A DNA stretch of 64,000 bases, taken from contig NBLN01000010.1 of NCBI GenBank assembly GCA_002084425.1, positions 45,554 through 109,553 on the forward strand. Direction: 5' to 3'. This DNA comes from Desulfobacteraceae bacterium 4572_130. Lineage in GTDB: Bacteria; Desulfobacterota; Desulfobacteria; Desulfobacterales; Desulfobacteraceae. The notes under the pieces were generated by a model. It was not told the DNA's origin. It saw nothing but the letters and a program-made list of their open reading frames with translations, and searched no databases. The position numbers and the translations under genes were made by a program. Shown piece after piece: positions 10,321 through 21,100 of this stretch. Numbering within the stretch: the stretch's first letter is position 1; each line of letters opens with the position of its first letter.

Positions 10321-10375
10321 TTAAAAATTTCCTATCTACTTTATTCTAATTTATTATAGTATTTTTCTAATATTT
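10321..10375. repeat. Partial family D repeat upstream of glnB
   Basis: Reads TTAAAAATTTCCTATCTACTTT followed by TTATAGTATTTTTCTAATATTTT. It matches the left arm of the repeat next to clpX (AAAAATTTTCCATCTACTTTAATGTAGTATTTTT). Only one arm is clear. The rest of the 10291-10533 spacer holds a short direct repeat (GTGCAAGAACAGAAAAAA twice, about 10412-10450) and nothing coding. Confidence 0.5.
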
Positions 10376-10533
10376 TAACATGTTCATTATAAGATGTTAC
10401 CTGCAAGTCCTGGTGCAAGAACAGAAAAAAGTGCAAGAACAGAAAAAAACACAAAATATAAAAAGAAAAAAATGGCTTTACCATTAAGACAATACAAAAC
10501 TTCATATGAAATTTTTATCAAGACATCTGATAT

Positions 10534-13137
10534 TTAGTTTTTTATATGTTTGTAAATTTTAGGAAGTTTTTTAAGAATTTCATTTTTAACATCTTGTATT
10601 TTTTCTGGATCATCAATCTTTTCGCCTTCAACTGTTTTTACATAAAAAACATCAATAATTTGATCTATTTCTGTAGCAACCATAGCTATTCTAACATCTA
10701 TTCCTTTTTTGTATAAGATATTTGTAATTGTAAAAAGAAGACCTTGGAAATCATAGGTAATAACTTCAATAATAGTAAAGAAGCTTGATGTTTTATTATC
10801 AAATTTTATGCTGTTTCGCTCTGGGATTTGGCCTGATGATGGAGTAAATTTTTTTGGAATTTTTTTAAGTTTATTAAGAAAATTATCATCATAAATAGCT
10901 TTTTGAAGGTCTTTTTCTGTTTTTTTCCATTTTTCATTTTCAAAAATTCTGTCTTTGGGAGGTTTTACTTTAAAAATATCTAATACTGTATTTTCATTTA
11001 ATAAATATGCTGTAGAACCTATTATATCCAAATGGTTTAAAGAAAAAACTCCAGCAAGTTTAGAATAAAAACCAGGTTTGTCTCTAGCACATATTGAAAC
11101 TGTTCTGATTTCAGAATTTCTATCTTTTTTTATTTCCCATAAAAAATCTTTATCTCCAAGATTTTTAAAAAGATTTATATGTTTAACAATATCTTTCAAA
11201 GGAACATAAAAAAAATATCTGGGAGACATTGACTCTATTTCTTTTTTTAGAATTTTTTCATCCCATTCATATTTTTTAAAATTTAATAATTGATCTTTTT
11301 TTTGTTGAATGATTTTATGAGCTTTTTTTGTTGCAAACTCTCCATTTTTTATAATGTTCATAGTTTTAAGAAAAAGATCTCTTAAAAGATTTTCAGTCCA
11401 TTTATTCCATGCTTTAGGTCCAGTGGCCAGGGAATCTGCAACAGTTAAAATGTAAAGTTTTTTTAACCATTGCAATTTTCCTATTTTATTGGCACAGAAA
11501 ATAGCAGTTTCTTCATTTTGAATATCCCGCCTTGTGGCAATCTTTATAAGAAAAAGATGGTTTTTAATAAGAAAAACAACTTCTTCAATTTCAAATGGTT
11601 TATATCCAAATCGTTTTAAAATTAAACGGGCAATTTTTGTACCTTTTTCTGAGTGTTCACAAGCAGGATCGCCTTTGCCAATATCATGAATTAAAGCTGT
11701 TAAAAGCAAAAGTTTTTTATTTCTTATCTCGTTATAAACATTTGAATCAAAACATTGTTTGTTAAAACTGTTTATTATTTGCACACATCTTATGGAATGT
11801 TTGTCAACTGGAAAAAGATGGTAATGAGTATATTGGATTTTATTTGTTATTAAAGCAAATTCAGGGATAAGTTTTTTTAAAAGCCCTGTTGAATGCATTA
11901 CATTAAGTACATTAAATTCCCATAAAGATAGTGCCAATATTTTTTTAAATTCTTTTACATTAGATTCTTTTTTTCTAAATTGGGCATTTATAAGATATGT
12001 AAATTCACTTACAATTCGTAAAGCATCAATGGATAAAGGTATTTTTAAGCGGCCGCTTTGCACAAAAATTTTAAGTAATAAATCAGGATGTTGTGGTACT
12101 AGTTCTATTGATGAAAAATCAAGTCTTCGATTTTTTATTTCTATTCCACTGACTTTTGTGGGTTTTGGATAATTTGAACTTTTTTTTATTTTTCTTCTTA
12201 TTTGTATTTCTTCAATTAAAGTATGGTTTATCTGTTTTAGATAATCCATTTTAGAATGCAGTACTCCCAGGAATCTTTCAACTCCTCTGTTACCATTTTT
12301 TTGTTTGAATTTTAAAAGTTCTGCTACTTGTGTTTGATATTCAAAATGAAGTTGATCACATTTTCTGTCAGTAATATAATGAAGCCTGTTTCTTATATCC
12401 CATATAAAATTTAAAGCATTTTCCATAGTTTTAAATTCATTATGGGAAAGAAAACCATAATGTTCTATGTCTTTTCTTGTTTTAATTTTAATATTAGAAA
12501 CAATGCGCATATACCAAAGCAAGGTATGATAATCACGAAGTCCTCCATGCCCTAGTTTTAAATTAGGCTCTAGAAGATATGTTGAATCTCCAAAATTTGA
12601 ATGGCGTTTTTTCCCATATTCAATAAGATTGTCTAAACTTTTTTGTAAATATTTTTTTAAAAGTTCTTTTTTGAATTTTTCAGTTAAAGTAAAATAAATA
12701 TCGTGATTACCACATATAAATCTTGCATCTAAAAGAGTAGTTAAAACATCAAAACTATTCCATGCCATGGAAAGGCATTCATTAATTGTTCTAACGGCAT
12801 AACCTGTTTCAATGCGTGCATTCCACAATGGATATATCAGCTCTTTTATTAATTTATCTGTTTTTCCAGATATTTTTTTTTTAAAAAGTATAAGAACATC
12901 TACATCAGAATGAACACATTGTTCCTGCCTGCCATATCCTCCTAAGGCAACTATTGCCACAGGATTGTTTGAATTATTTATTTCATGTATTAAAATACTT
13001 TTTTCAAAAACATTTTTAAAATATTGATCTATAATTTGTGCAAAAATTTTAATGAATTCTGGTTCTTTTTTGTGAATTAATTTTTTAATAAGTTTTTCTT
13101 TGCTTTGAATCAGAATTTTTAAATTGTTTTTAATCAT
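10534..13137 (-). CDS. glnD: Bifunctional PII uridylyltransferase/uridylyl-removing enzyme
   Basis: 867 aa, typical length. Adds UMP to PII under low glutamine and removes it under high glutamine. The nucleotidyltransferase motif GGYGRQEQCVHSDVDVLIL is at about residues 65-84. A GlnD-specific helical domain follows (LLEPNLKLGHGGLRDYHTL). The HD hydrolase motif is LIHDIGKGDP near 480. Two C-terminal ACT domains bind glutamine (RTVSICARDKPGFYSKLAGVF and FTIIEVITYDFQGLLF). It is the first gene of the nitrogen cluster. Confidence 0.97.
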   Translation of the reverse strand: MIKNNLKILIQSKEKLIKKLIHKKEPEFIKIFAQIIDQYFKNVFEKSILIHEINNSNNPVAIVALGGYGRQEQCVHSDVDVLILFKKKISGKTDKLIKELIYPLWNARIETGYAVRTINECLSMAWNSFDVLTTLLDARFICGNHDIYFTLTEKFKKELLKKYLQKSLDNLIEYGKKRHSNFGDSTYLLEPNLKLGHGGLRDYHTLLWYMRIVSNIKIKTRKDIEHYGFLSHNEFKTMENALNFIWDIRNRLHYITDRKCDQLHFEYQTQVAELLKFKQKNGNRGVERFLGVLHSKMDYLKQINHTLIEEIQIRRKIKKSSNYPKPTKVSGIEIKNRRLDFSSIELVPQHPDLLLKIFVQSGRLKIPLSIDALRIVSEFTYLINAQFRKKESNVKEFKKILALSLWEFNVLNVMHSTGLLKKLIPEFALITNKIQYTHYHLFPVDKHSIRCVQIINSFNKQCFDSNVYNEIRNKKLLLLTALIHDIGKGDPACEHSEKGTKIARLILKRFGYKPFEIEEVVFLIKNHLFLIKIATRRDIQNEETAIFCANKIGKLQWLKKLYILTVADSLATGPKAWNKWTENLLRDLFLKTMNIIKNGEFATKKAHKIIQQKKDQLLNFKKYEWDEKILKKEIESMSPRYFFYVPLKDIVKHINLFKNLGDKDFLWEIKKDRNSEIRTVSICARDKPGFYSKLAGVFSLNHLDIIGSTAYLLNENTVLDIFKVKPPKDRIFENEKWKKTEKDLQKAIYDDNFLNKLKKIPKKFTPSSGQIPERNSIKFDNKTSSFFTIIEVITYDFQGLLFTITNILYKKGIDVRIAMVATEIDQIIDVFYVKTVEGEKIDDPEKIQDVKNEILKKLPKIYKHIKN

Positions 13138-13314
13138 AATTTTTTTGATATTTATATTTTAATGACCTGGTAAACTTAGTATTTATTTTGTGCTTTAGGA
13201 TTTTGTTAAGACTTTAAGGTATTATCTATTAGTTTTTGGGCAAGAAGAAATATAAAATTATAAAAATGCCTTAACCTTAAAAAAATGATCTAAAAAAAAC
13301 CAGGAAGTCTATAT

Positions 13315-13336
13315 GGCGTTAGAAACGCCCTTTTTA
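13315..13336 (+). terminator. Orphan terminator-like hairpin
   Basis: GGCGTT-AGA-AACGCC is a perfect 6-bp stem followed by CTTTTTATTTT on the plus strand. No plus-strand gene lies upstream, and on the minus strand (tatA to glnD) it has no U-tract, so its partner gene is unclear. The rest of the 13138-13467 spacer shows AT-rich repeat debris (AAGACTTTAAGGTATTAT near 13210, related to family A) and nothing coding. Confidence 0.45.
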
Positions 13337-13467
13337 TTTTAATTAATATATCCTAAATTAATACATCCAATTTAATTTATGATTTTTAATTACAGACTAA
13401 AAAGGCAGGACTTTTAAAAAAATATTTAACAGGAAAATTTGATAATTTTGTAAAAATTGAAAAAGTT

Positions 13468-13656
13468 TTAAGATTTGATTTCTTCAATTTTTTCATGTTT
13501 TTTTTCTTCAATTTTTTCTTCTTTTGTTGCTTTTTTAAAATTTTTTATTCCTTTTCCTATACCAGCACCTATTTCAGGAAGTTTACCTGCTCCAAATATA
13601 ATAAGAATAATAACAAGAATAATAACAAGTTCAGGCATTCCAAGTCCACCAATCAT
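13468..13656 (-). CDS. tatA: Twin-arginine translocase subunit TatA/E
   Basis: 62 aa. An N-terminal membrane helix ([15 protein letters not shown]) is followed by the conserved [10 protein letters not shown] hinge and amphipathic helix [12 protein letters not shown], then a Lys/Glu-rich tail. This is the diagnostic TatA/TatE layout of the Tat pore. No tatC or tatB is adjacent. The gene stands alone between glnD and adk. Confidence 0.93.
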   Translation of the reverse strand: MIGGLGMPELVIILVIILIIFGAGKLPEIGAGIGKGIKNFKKATKEEKIEEKKHEKIEEIKS

Positions 13657-13740
13657 AATATACTCCTATATTTTAAGATTTTTACACAAATGCATTTTTT
13701 ATAAAAACACTTTTAAAAGCATAAAATATTTTTATTTAAT

Positions 13741-13874
13741 TTTTTATCTAAAAAATATTTGTAAATGCCTGTAAATAGGGCTTGTTTTCTTTTGTTTCAA
13801 ATTTAGGTTTAAGGTATTAGAATACATCTTCACCATAAAATTTGAACAAAATCAAGCATTGTGCAAATGTCTCA
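13741..13874. repeat. MITE-like repeat family A, copy 1
   Basis: About 134 bp closely matching the reverse complement of 26908-27050: shared blocks AAAAAATATTTGTAAATG, AAATAGGGCTTG, AGGTTTAAGGTATTA and CACCATAAAATTTGAA. It ends in GCAAATGTCTC, i.e. GAGACATTTGC inward, resembling an IS terminal repeat. No coding content. It occupies the spacer after tatA. Confidence 0.7.
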
Positions 13875-13986
13875 TTTTCTAGTAAAAATTTAAAAAAAAA
13901 TAAATAACACTCTATTTTAAAAGTGTCAATTTAGGATAAGTAGTTTTATAGAATTAACTCATAACAAAAAGTTACTTATTTTTGAG

Positions 13987-14115
13987 ATAGCTTGTAGATA
14001 ATGATAAAAAATTATTTAATAAAAAAATTAAAACTGCCATAAAGAATATTGAAGAAAATAAAAAACACACAAAGTCCCCAGTTAGAAAATATCTAAAACT
14101 TGGAGAACAAGAATA
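13987..14115 (+). other. Coding-like remnant, unidentified
   Basis: One plus-strand frame reads about 42 residues without stop (DNDKKLFNKKIKTAIKNIEE... to KYLKLGEQE and a stop) but has no start codon or ribosome site. It looks like the eroded 3' end of a gene. I cannot name a family. Everything else between 13875 and 14167 is featureless AT-rich sequence. Confidence 0.25.
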
Positions 14116-14167
14116 GCCCTTTTAATAAAAGAAAAACACACTACTGATATTAAAACAACAAAATAAC

Positions 14168-14230
14168 AAAAGAGGCTTTTTAAAGATATGCTTGTATTTC
14201 AAGCACTTTTAAAAAGCCCCTTTTGTTTTA
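14168..14230 (-). terminator. Hairpin terminator after adk
   Basis: AAAAGAGGCTTTTTAAA and TTTAAAAAGCCCCTTTTGTTTT form a long stem (one mismatch) around an inner loop that contains its own small GCTTG/CAAGC stem. Read on the minus strand it lies about 90 bp past the adk stop and ends in a T-rich run. It could work in both directions. Confidence 0.6.
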
Positions 14231-14321
14231 AATATTAAATTTTTATATTTTCCAGATTTACTCTTATTTTTGATTTGTTTCTTTAAAAATCCAACTTTAA
14301 AAATCTCACTTCCTGAGTTTT

Positions 14322-14996
14322 CTATAATTTTGAAAGCAATTCATTAGTTACTGCTTTAAGTTCCTTTGCTCCATCAATGGTAATGTACTTAATAGAAGAA
14401 TCATTTTCAGCAATATCACGGAAATAATAAGCTGATGCAAGGGTTCCAACTTGTGCATCATAATAAATATTATGGCGTTTATTTATGGCTTCTTCATCTT
14501 GATCATCTGCCCGTTTAGTTAATGACCCACCACATACTCTGCATTTGTCACCATCAGGTTTAATAGCATCAATAAATTTATTATTGGGATGATTATTATC
14601 ATTTTCACAAAGACGACGCCCCATTATCCTATCTTTAGCAATTTCACGGTCAAGAAGTATTTCAATTACATAATCAATTTTAAGACCTTCCTGTTTAAGA
14701 GAAGCATCAAGTTTTTCAGCCTGCACTTTGTTTCTTGGAAAACCATCAAGTAGCCATCCATTTTTGCAATCATCTTGTTTAAGTCTGTCAAGAATCATGG
14801 GAATGGTTATTTCATCAGGCACAAGATCACCTTTATCTATATATTCTTTAGCTTTATTTCCAAGCTCTGTTCCACCTTTAATATTATCACGAAATATCAT
14901 ACCAGATTCAATATGAGATATATTAAACTTGTCCTTTAAAATAGTTCCCTGGGTTCCTTTTCCACTTCCATTTGGTCCTAAAAAAAGAATATTCAT
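14322..14996 (-). CDS. adk: Adenylate kinase
   Basis: 224 aa. Interconverts ATP+AMP and 2 ADP. The P-loop is GPNGSGKGTQ (residues 7-16), the AMP-binding helix ESGMIFRDNI, and the LDGFPRN motif is at about 84. The LID region contains RRLCEN and CRVCGG, so three cysteines that could bind zinc. The start is supported by aaggagt upstream. It is transcribed away from the synthase genes to its right but on the same strand. Confidence 0.93.
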   Translation of the reverse strand: MNILFLGPNGSGKGTQGTILKDKFNISHIESGMIFRDNIKGGTELGNKAKEYIDKGDLVPDEITIPMILDRLKQDDCKNGWLLDGFPRNKVQAEKLDASLKQEGLKIDYVIEILLDREIAKDRIMGRRLCENDNNHPNNKFIDAIKPDGDKCRVCGGSLTKRADDQDEEAINKRHNIYYDAQVGTLASAYYFRDIAENDSSIKYITIDGAKELKAVTNELLSKL

Positions 14997-15154
14997 TTAA
15001 AACTCCTTGAAATTATTTGATTATTATTAATAATTTTTAAAAAATTTATAACTATAAAAGTGATTAAAAATTGTCAAGGATTAGCAGGTTTTAAAAAACA
15101 ATTCTTGGTTTGTTAAAGTTGATTTTTGATTTTTTATGAGCTCATTAATTTTAA

Positions 15155-18100
15155 TTAAATTGCCATTAACTTTTGAGGTGAAAAATGTTGGTGTTCATTT
15201 TTTTGTTTAACAGGAACAACAGAAATAGAAAAATCATCCATTTCATATATGGGAAGTCCATCAACACAAATAAAACCCTGGGCTGTAATTTCAGTAAAAT
15301 TTTTATTTAAATTTAAACATAATGTTTTTTTTATTTTTTTTATATGGGCATGAATTTCAATATTTTTATTTGTTGGAACAATTTGACCTCGATAAATCCA
15401 TTTATGAGTGTGATTTTTCATTTGGATTTGATATTTATCAGGATTATATTTAATAGTTTTTAATGCAAAAAAATTAATAAGTTGAAGAAAAGATTCAATT
15501 CCAAGAGATCCCGGACATACAGGATCCTGATAAAAATGTGCCTTAAAAAACCACTCATTAGGAACAATTTTTTTACTTGCCTTAATATAACCTTTTTTAT
15601 ATTTTCCGCCATTTACAATAAAAGTATCAATTTTATCCACCATTCTAAGAGCTTTTAAGTGCATGCCTGTATTATTTTTATCTGATTTTAAATCATCATC
15701 ATTTAAATATTTTTGTAAATCATCTGGAAAAAATGGTTTATCATCTTTAAATTCAAAGGTTTGTGATTCTGCAATTTCTTTTTTAGATGGAACATAATCA
15801 AAAAATTTATTTTTAATTCCTGTTTGATTGGAAAGTGCCTGCTTTGTAAAAAATCCAAAGCTTGTTTGTCCTTTATAAAGATAATCTTTATTTTTTAATA
15901 CCTGCATATCAAAATCTTGAATTATCATATCATGGGTCTTAGAAATATTTGTAAGGCAGGAACGCATTGTAATAGTTCCCATATTGTTATTAAGAGATTT
16001 TATAATTTTTGCTTGTCCCCCAAGATTTCTAAAAAAAAGTCTTTTATTGCTTTGTAATGCAGAACCTGCATAGGCAGCATGCCATCCACATGTTTGAAGG
16101 GCAGTTTCCAAAAGAATACAAAAAGGCAGAATATTAGAATGACAGGCTTTAAAATACCATCCATTAACAGGTATATCAAATTCAGCTTCTACCCATCCTC
16201 CTTTTTTTATTTTCCATTGAACAGGCTCTGTTTTTATAATTCTATCTATAAAAAGATATGGAGGACTTGGAAGTCTTGCTAATTTACGATCTTTATCAAA
16301 TATTTTATATTTTTCGCCAAAGGCATTAGAGGGCTTGCCCTTTGCAAAGGATAAAATGCTTTGTTTTGTAAAAATTTCTTTTTTTTTCTTTTTTTTAAGG
16401 TTTGATTTAAGTTCAGGTTTAAATTTAGAAAAAAGAGAAGAATCTGTTACAGCTTCAAACCCTGTAATGCTTGCAATAACAATTCCTTTGTTATTAATAA
16501 ATGTAAAATATCCTTTTATTATATGCTTTGTTTGTTCATTTATTGTAAGTATGATTTTAACATTTTCATTTTCTTTAATCTGAGCAAAAGAAGAATAAAT
16601 TTCAAAATTTGCAATATATGAAGGCAGACAAACTTTTCCTGTTATTTCATAGGACCAAAGACTTGCTGCTTGAAATGCTGAATCAATAATAAGAGGATCT
16701 GCCAGCCATTGTTTTTTATAGGGGTTTTTAATCCATTTTTCTTGGTTCAAAGCCCTTGAGGTTAGAACTTCAATTCCCTTGGTTGAACAACCAATAATAG
16801 ATTTTATTCCCTTAAGTTTATTTTCATGAAATAATATATCGTCATAGGCATCTTTAATTGTTCTAGAATATGGCTTTAAATGCATTTGATTTGATGCAGC
16901 ATAAACAGGAGGATCTAAAAGTTTTTCCTTTAAAATAGTTTTTGCCTTTGAATAAAGAAAAAAGTCTTTTTGTGATACAGCATAAACATCAATTTCAAAT
17001 TTATTATCCAATGTTTTTAATTTGTCTGGTGTTTTAATATCAATTTCTATTTCATTAAAATTTAGTTCATTTAAATCTGATTTATCTGAAGTTTGATTTA
17101 AATCTAGTTTGATTCCTTTAAAAATTCTCATTTGATTAAGACCTGCAAAAAAAAGCCCTGGATTTTTATATTCTGCTGCATAAGCAAACCATTCCATAAT
17201 TAAAGCAAAAGGAACCACAGGCTTGTTTGCAATTTTATGATATTTAAGAATTGGATAGGAATCTATTCCAACTTTAGTTTTAAAAGCTGTTACAAGGGCT
17301 GATTTAGTTTTAAGTATTTCAAGTGGTTTAGAATTATCCTGATAAATATTGTTAATTTTTTGTTTTTCTTGTTTTATTGTTTCCGGTTTTATTCTTTCTG
17401 GTTTTATCTTTTTTTGTTTAATAAGAGATGCTCCAATTATAACTTCAACTGGACCTGATTCAATGGAGTTTAATTCACCAGTTATATTATTTTTAATCCC
17501 CATTTCAGCAACAAAACTTTTTGCACCTTGTTCTAGGGGAATTAAATCAATTCCTTTTTTTTCAAATTCTTTTTTTAAGGAATTATTAATCATGCCTCCT
17601 GCCCAGGGACCCCAGTTAAATGAAATAACCCTGCAATTTTGATTTTCCTTTGCATATTTTTGTGCTGTTTTATTTAAAACTTCATTTGCCATAGCATAAT
17701 CAACCTGTCCCTTATTTCCTGTTCTTGCTGCAATAGATGAAAACATAATAAAATATTTAAGATTATCATTTTTTGTTGCGCTAATAAGAGAATTAAGACC
17801 TTTTACTTTAGTATCAAAAACTAAATTAAACTGCTCAAGGGTTTTATCTTGAATAAGTTTATCTTCAATCATTCCTGCCCCATGAATTACTCCTGTTATT
17901 TTACCAAAATCTTTTCTTATTTCCTTAAAAGTTTTATTAACCATTTTTTCATCACAAATATTTAAGGAAAAATATTTTACTTTTGATCCTGTTGACTTTA
18001 TCTTTTTAAGATTTTTATTTATTTCATAAATAGATAATATGTCTTTATAGGCTTGTTCTAATTTAAGTGGAGTAATTTTTTTGTTATGGAATTTATTTTT

Positions 18101-21100
18101 TAATATAGCTTTTTTTATTTCAGATTCAGATGAAAGTTTTTTTATCCATTCAGGCTCTTTAGATGATTGTTGTGATTTTCCCAAAAGGATGATTTTAGGA
18201 GAATATTGTTTTGCAATTTCAAGGGCACATTCAAAAGTTATACCTTTTGCACCGCCTGCAATAACAATAACATCATTTTTATTAATATCTGCCTTAGCTT
18301 TTGGAGCAGAACTTGTTATCATTTCTGGGAAAAAACAGAAATCATCTTTAATTCCTATTTCTACAAACCCATGTGTCATTAAAAGAGATACAGCAGGTTC
18401 TACATTTTCAATGACTTTTTCAAAGGTATCAGCCATGTCTAAACTTTTACATAAAACATTTTCACATTCAAGATTGAAAGTTTTAGAAAGCCCTGCAAGA
18501 CCTCCTTGTACAGGTTCTGATATTATTTTATTTGAAAAACCAAAATTTCCTCCAAGAAATGATACAGTTGCAAAAAAAGCATTTTTTTCAGTGCCTGATT
18601 TAATAAGATAGGGTGCGCATTTTTTTGCAATTAAAAAGCTTGATTTTAAAAATTCCTGGGCTGTTTTTTTATCCTTATTAACTAGAGAGTTGGATATTAT
18701 TATCAGTCCTGCTGCATCAGCAAAATTTATATTGTCAGTTTTATTTAAATTAATAATTTCAGCTTTAATCTGATTTTCTAAAAATTTGTTTTTAAAAATT
18801 CTGGCAACTCCTGCATCATCATTTGTAATATAAACTTTTTTATTTTCAGATATAGTGATTTTTGATCCATTATAAAATCTAATGTGATCAATTGGGAATT
18901 TTTTTAGATTAATTGTCTGGCGTAAAAGTTCTTTTGCGGATTTTTTTTTCTGCTCTATATCATTTTTTTCAGGTTCTTCAGATTTTTCAAATTTTTTAGG
19001 TTCAGCAATACCAGATAAATCTTTAGTATCTATGTTTTTTTTTTCTAAAAAATCAGGTTCTATAAAATTAGACAAATCATCATCATCATTTTTTTCTATA
19101 ATATATTTAACAAGTTGAGAAAGAGTTGAAATTTCCACCATATCTTTAGAAGATATTGCATTAAAATCTGGAAGTTTTTCTTCCAGATCTGATAAAATCT
19201 CAACTTTTTTTATTGAATCAATACCAAGATCTGATTCCAGTTCCATATGTGGTTCCAGCATTTCTTTTGGAAATCCTGTTAAGGAGCTAACAGTATTAAT
19301 AAGAATATCCATAATTTTTTGAAATTCATTTTTATTATCTTTTAAAGTATTATTGTCTGGTTTTGCATCTTCTAAACAAGGATAAACTTCCTTTAAATCA
19401 GAGTTGTTTTTTCCAAGGGCAGTACATATATCATTAAGGGTTTTTAAAGTTCCCATATTTTCAGGGGTTAATACTTGTAAATCTGGTCTTTTTCCTTCTA
19501 AATCAGAAATAATTTCAACTCTTTTTATTGAATCAATACCAAGGTCTGTTTCAATATCCATATCAAGTTCCAGCATTTCAACAGGAAATCCAGTAAGGGA
19601 ACTTACTGTTTCAAAAACTAAATCTTTAATATTATTTTCAACAATAAATTTTGTATTAGATTTAAGTTCTTTGTTATTATGTAAATTTCTATAAGGTTCT
19701 ATATTTATATTATTTGGTTTTATACCTGATTTTAAATTTGGATTTTTATTTAAATTTGTGTGGTTTTGATTTTTTGAATTTATATTTTTCAGCTTTATTG
19801 TTTCTGAATTTATGGTTTTTGGTTCTATATTTTGAGATTCCATGTTTTCAGGGTCTGAAACTTGTTGTTCAGTATAATTAGATACAGGTTTAGAATGTTG
19901 TAGGTTTCCTGAAATAATTTCTGAACAACCTGTAAGGCTACCTGCAAAAATTCTTGTTTGCTCCATCATAGCTTGAAGTGTTTTACTTGCAGTTTGTTGA
20001 GTTTCAAGAAATTTTTCATGGGCTTTTGCAGTTTGCAATTGAAGTGATTCTATTGATTTAAGACCTTTTCCCAGCATATTCATTGCATTATAAATTTCTT
20101 CTTTTCCTATATTTTCTTTGTGATATGTCATACTACTAGTTCCTTTATCAGGATTAGATTGTTTAAATCTTTGTTTTATTTGCTGGTTAAAATTTTCATG
20201 TTTTTCATTTTTATCCTTGTCTAATAAATCTTTGTCATTCAAAGGTTCATCTTCTGGAGATTTATCAGGTAAAGGTTTAAAATCATTATCAGGTTTAATG
20301 TTTGCCCCGCATAATGGAATATTCATTAAATTTTTATGTGGTTTTATGGGAGGGTCTTCCCATTTTAAAAGATTTACTTTAAACCCTAATGATGCAAGCT
20401 CACAAAGGACAAGACCAAGATCTTCAATCCCTGTTTTTTTACCAGAAGAAGCATCAACAGAAATAGCATTAAAATTTTCATTTTTTAAAATTGATTTTAC
20501 AAGTCCTGTTAAAACAGTTTTGGGTCCAACCTCAAGAAATGTTGTTACATTATTTTGAAACATATTTTGAATATTTTTAATAAAATCAACAGGATTTAAA
20601 AGTTGGTTTCCAAGAATTTCTTTTGCCTTAAATTCTTTATCAGGATATCTGTCTCCTGTTGTATTTGAAAAAACAGGAATTTTTGAGGAGGAAATTTTAT
20701 AATTATTAAGATATTCTTTAAATGGAGATGCAGCTTTTTCAACAAGAGAACTATGAAAAGCTGCTGCAACTGGAAGTTTGATTGCTGATATTTTTTTTTG
20801 TTTACAAATTTTTATTATTTTTTTTATTTCACTTGTTTTGCCTGAAACAACTCCTTGGTTAAAGCTGTTTTTATTAGCTATAATAAGATCAAGATTTTTA
20901 TTTTTTATAAGATTTTTAATGTCTTTTAAGGAAGCTTTTATGGCAACCATACTGCCGCTATCATTATCTTCTGAATTTAAATTATTATTAGAATCAGAAA
21001 AAGCCTGTGCCATATATTCTCCTCTTGCACAAGAAAGAGAGAAAAAAGTTTCTTTAGTTATCCAATTAGCAGAACAAAGGGCACATAATTCTCCAAAACT

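Noticed and set aside
10401..10419. Possible sigma-54 promoter (minus strand CTTGCACCAGGACTTGCAG) upstream of glnB
   Set aside because: The -24 element has TTGCAC instead of TGGCAC, and the -24/-12 spacing is one base too long. Sigma-54 promoters tolerate neither well.
18081..18611. Long open frames on the plus strand inside the synthase gene (also near 20217, 20778, 22314)
   Set aside because: Low-complexity antisense frames produced by the AT-rich codon use of the synthase. None has a ribosome site or family features.
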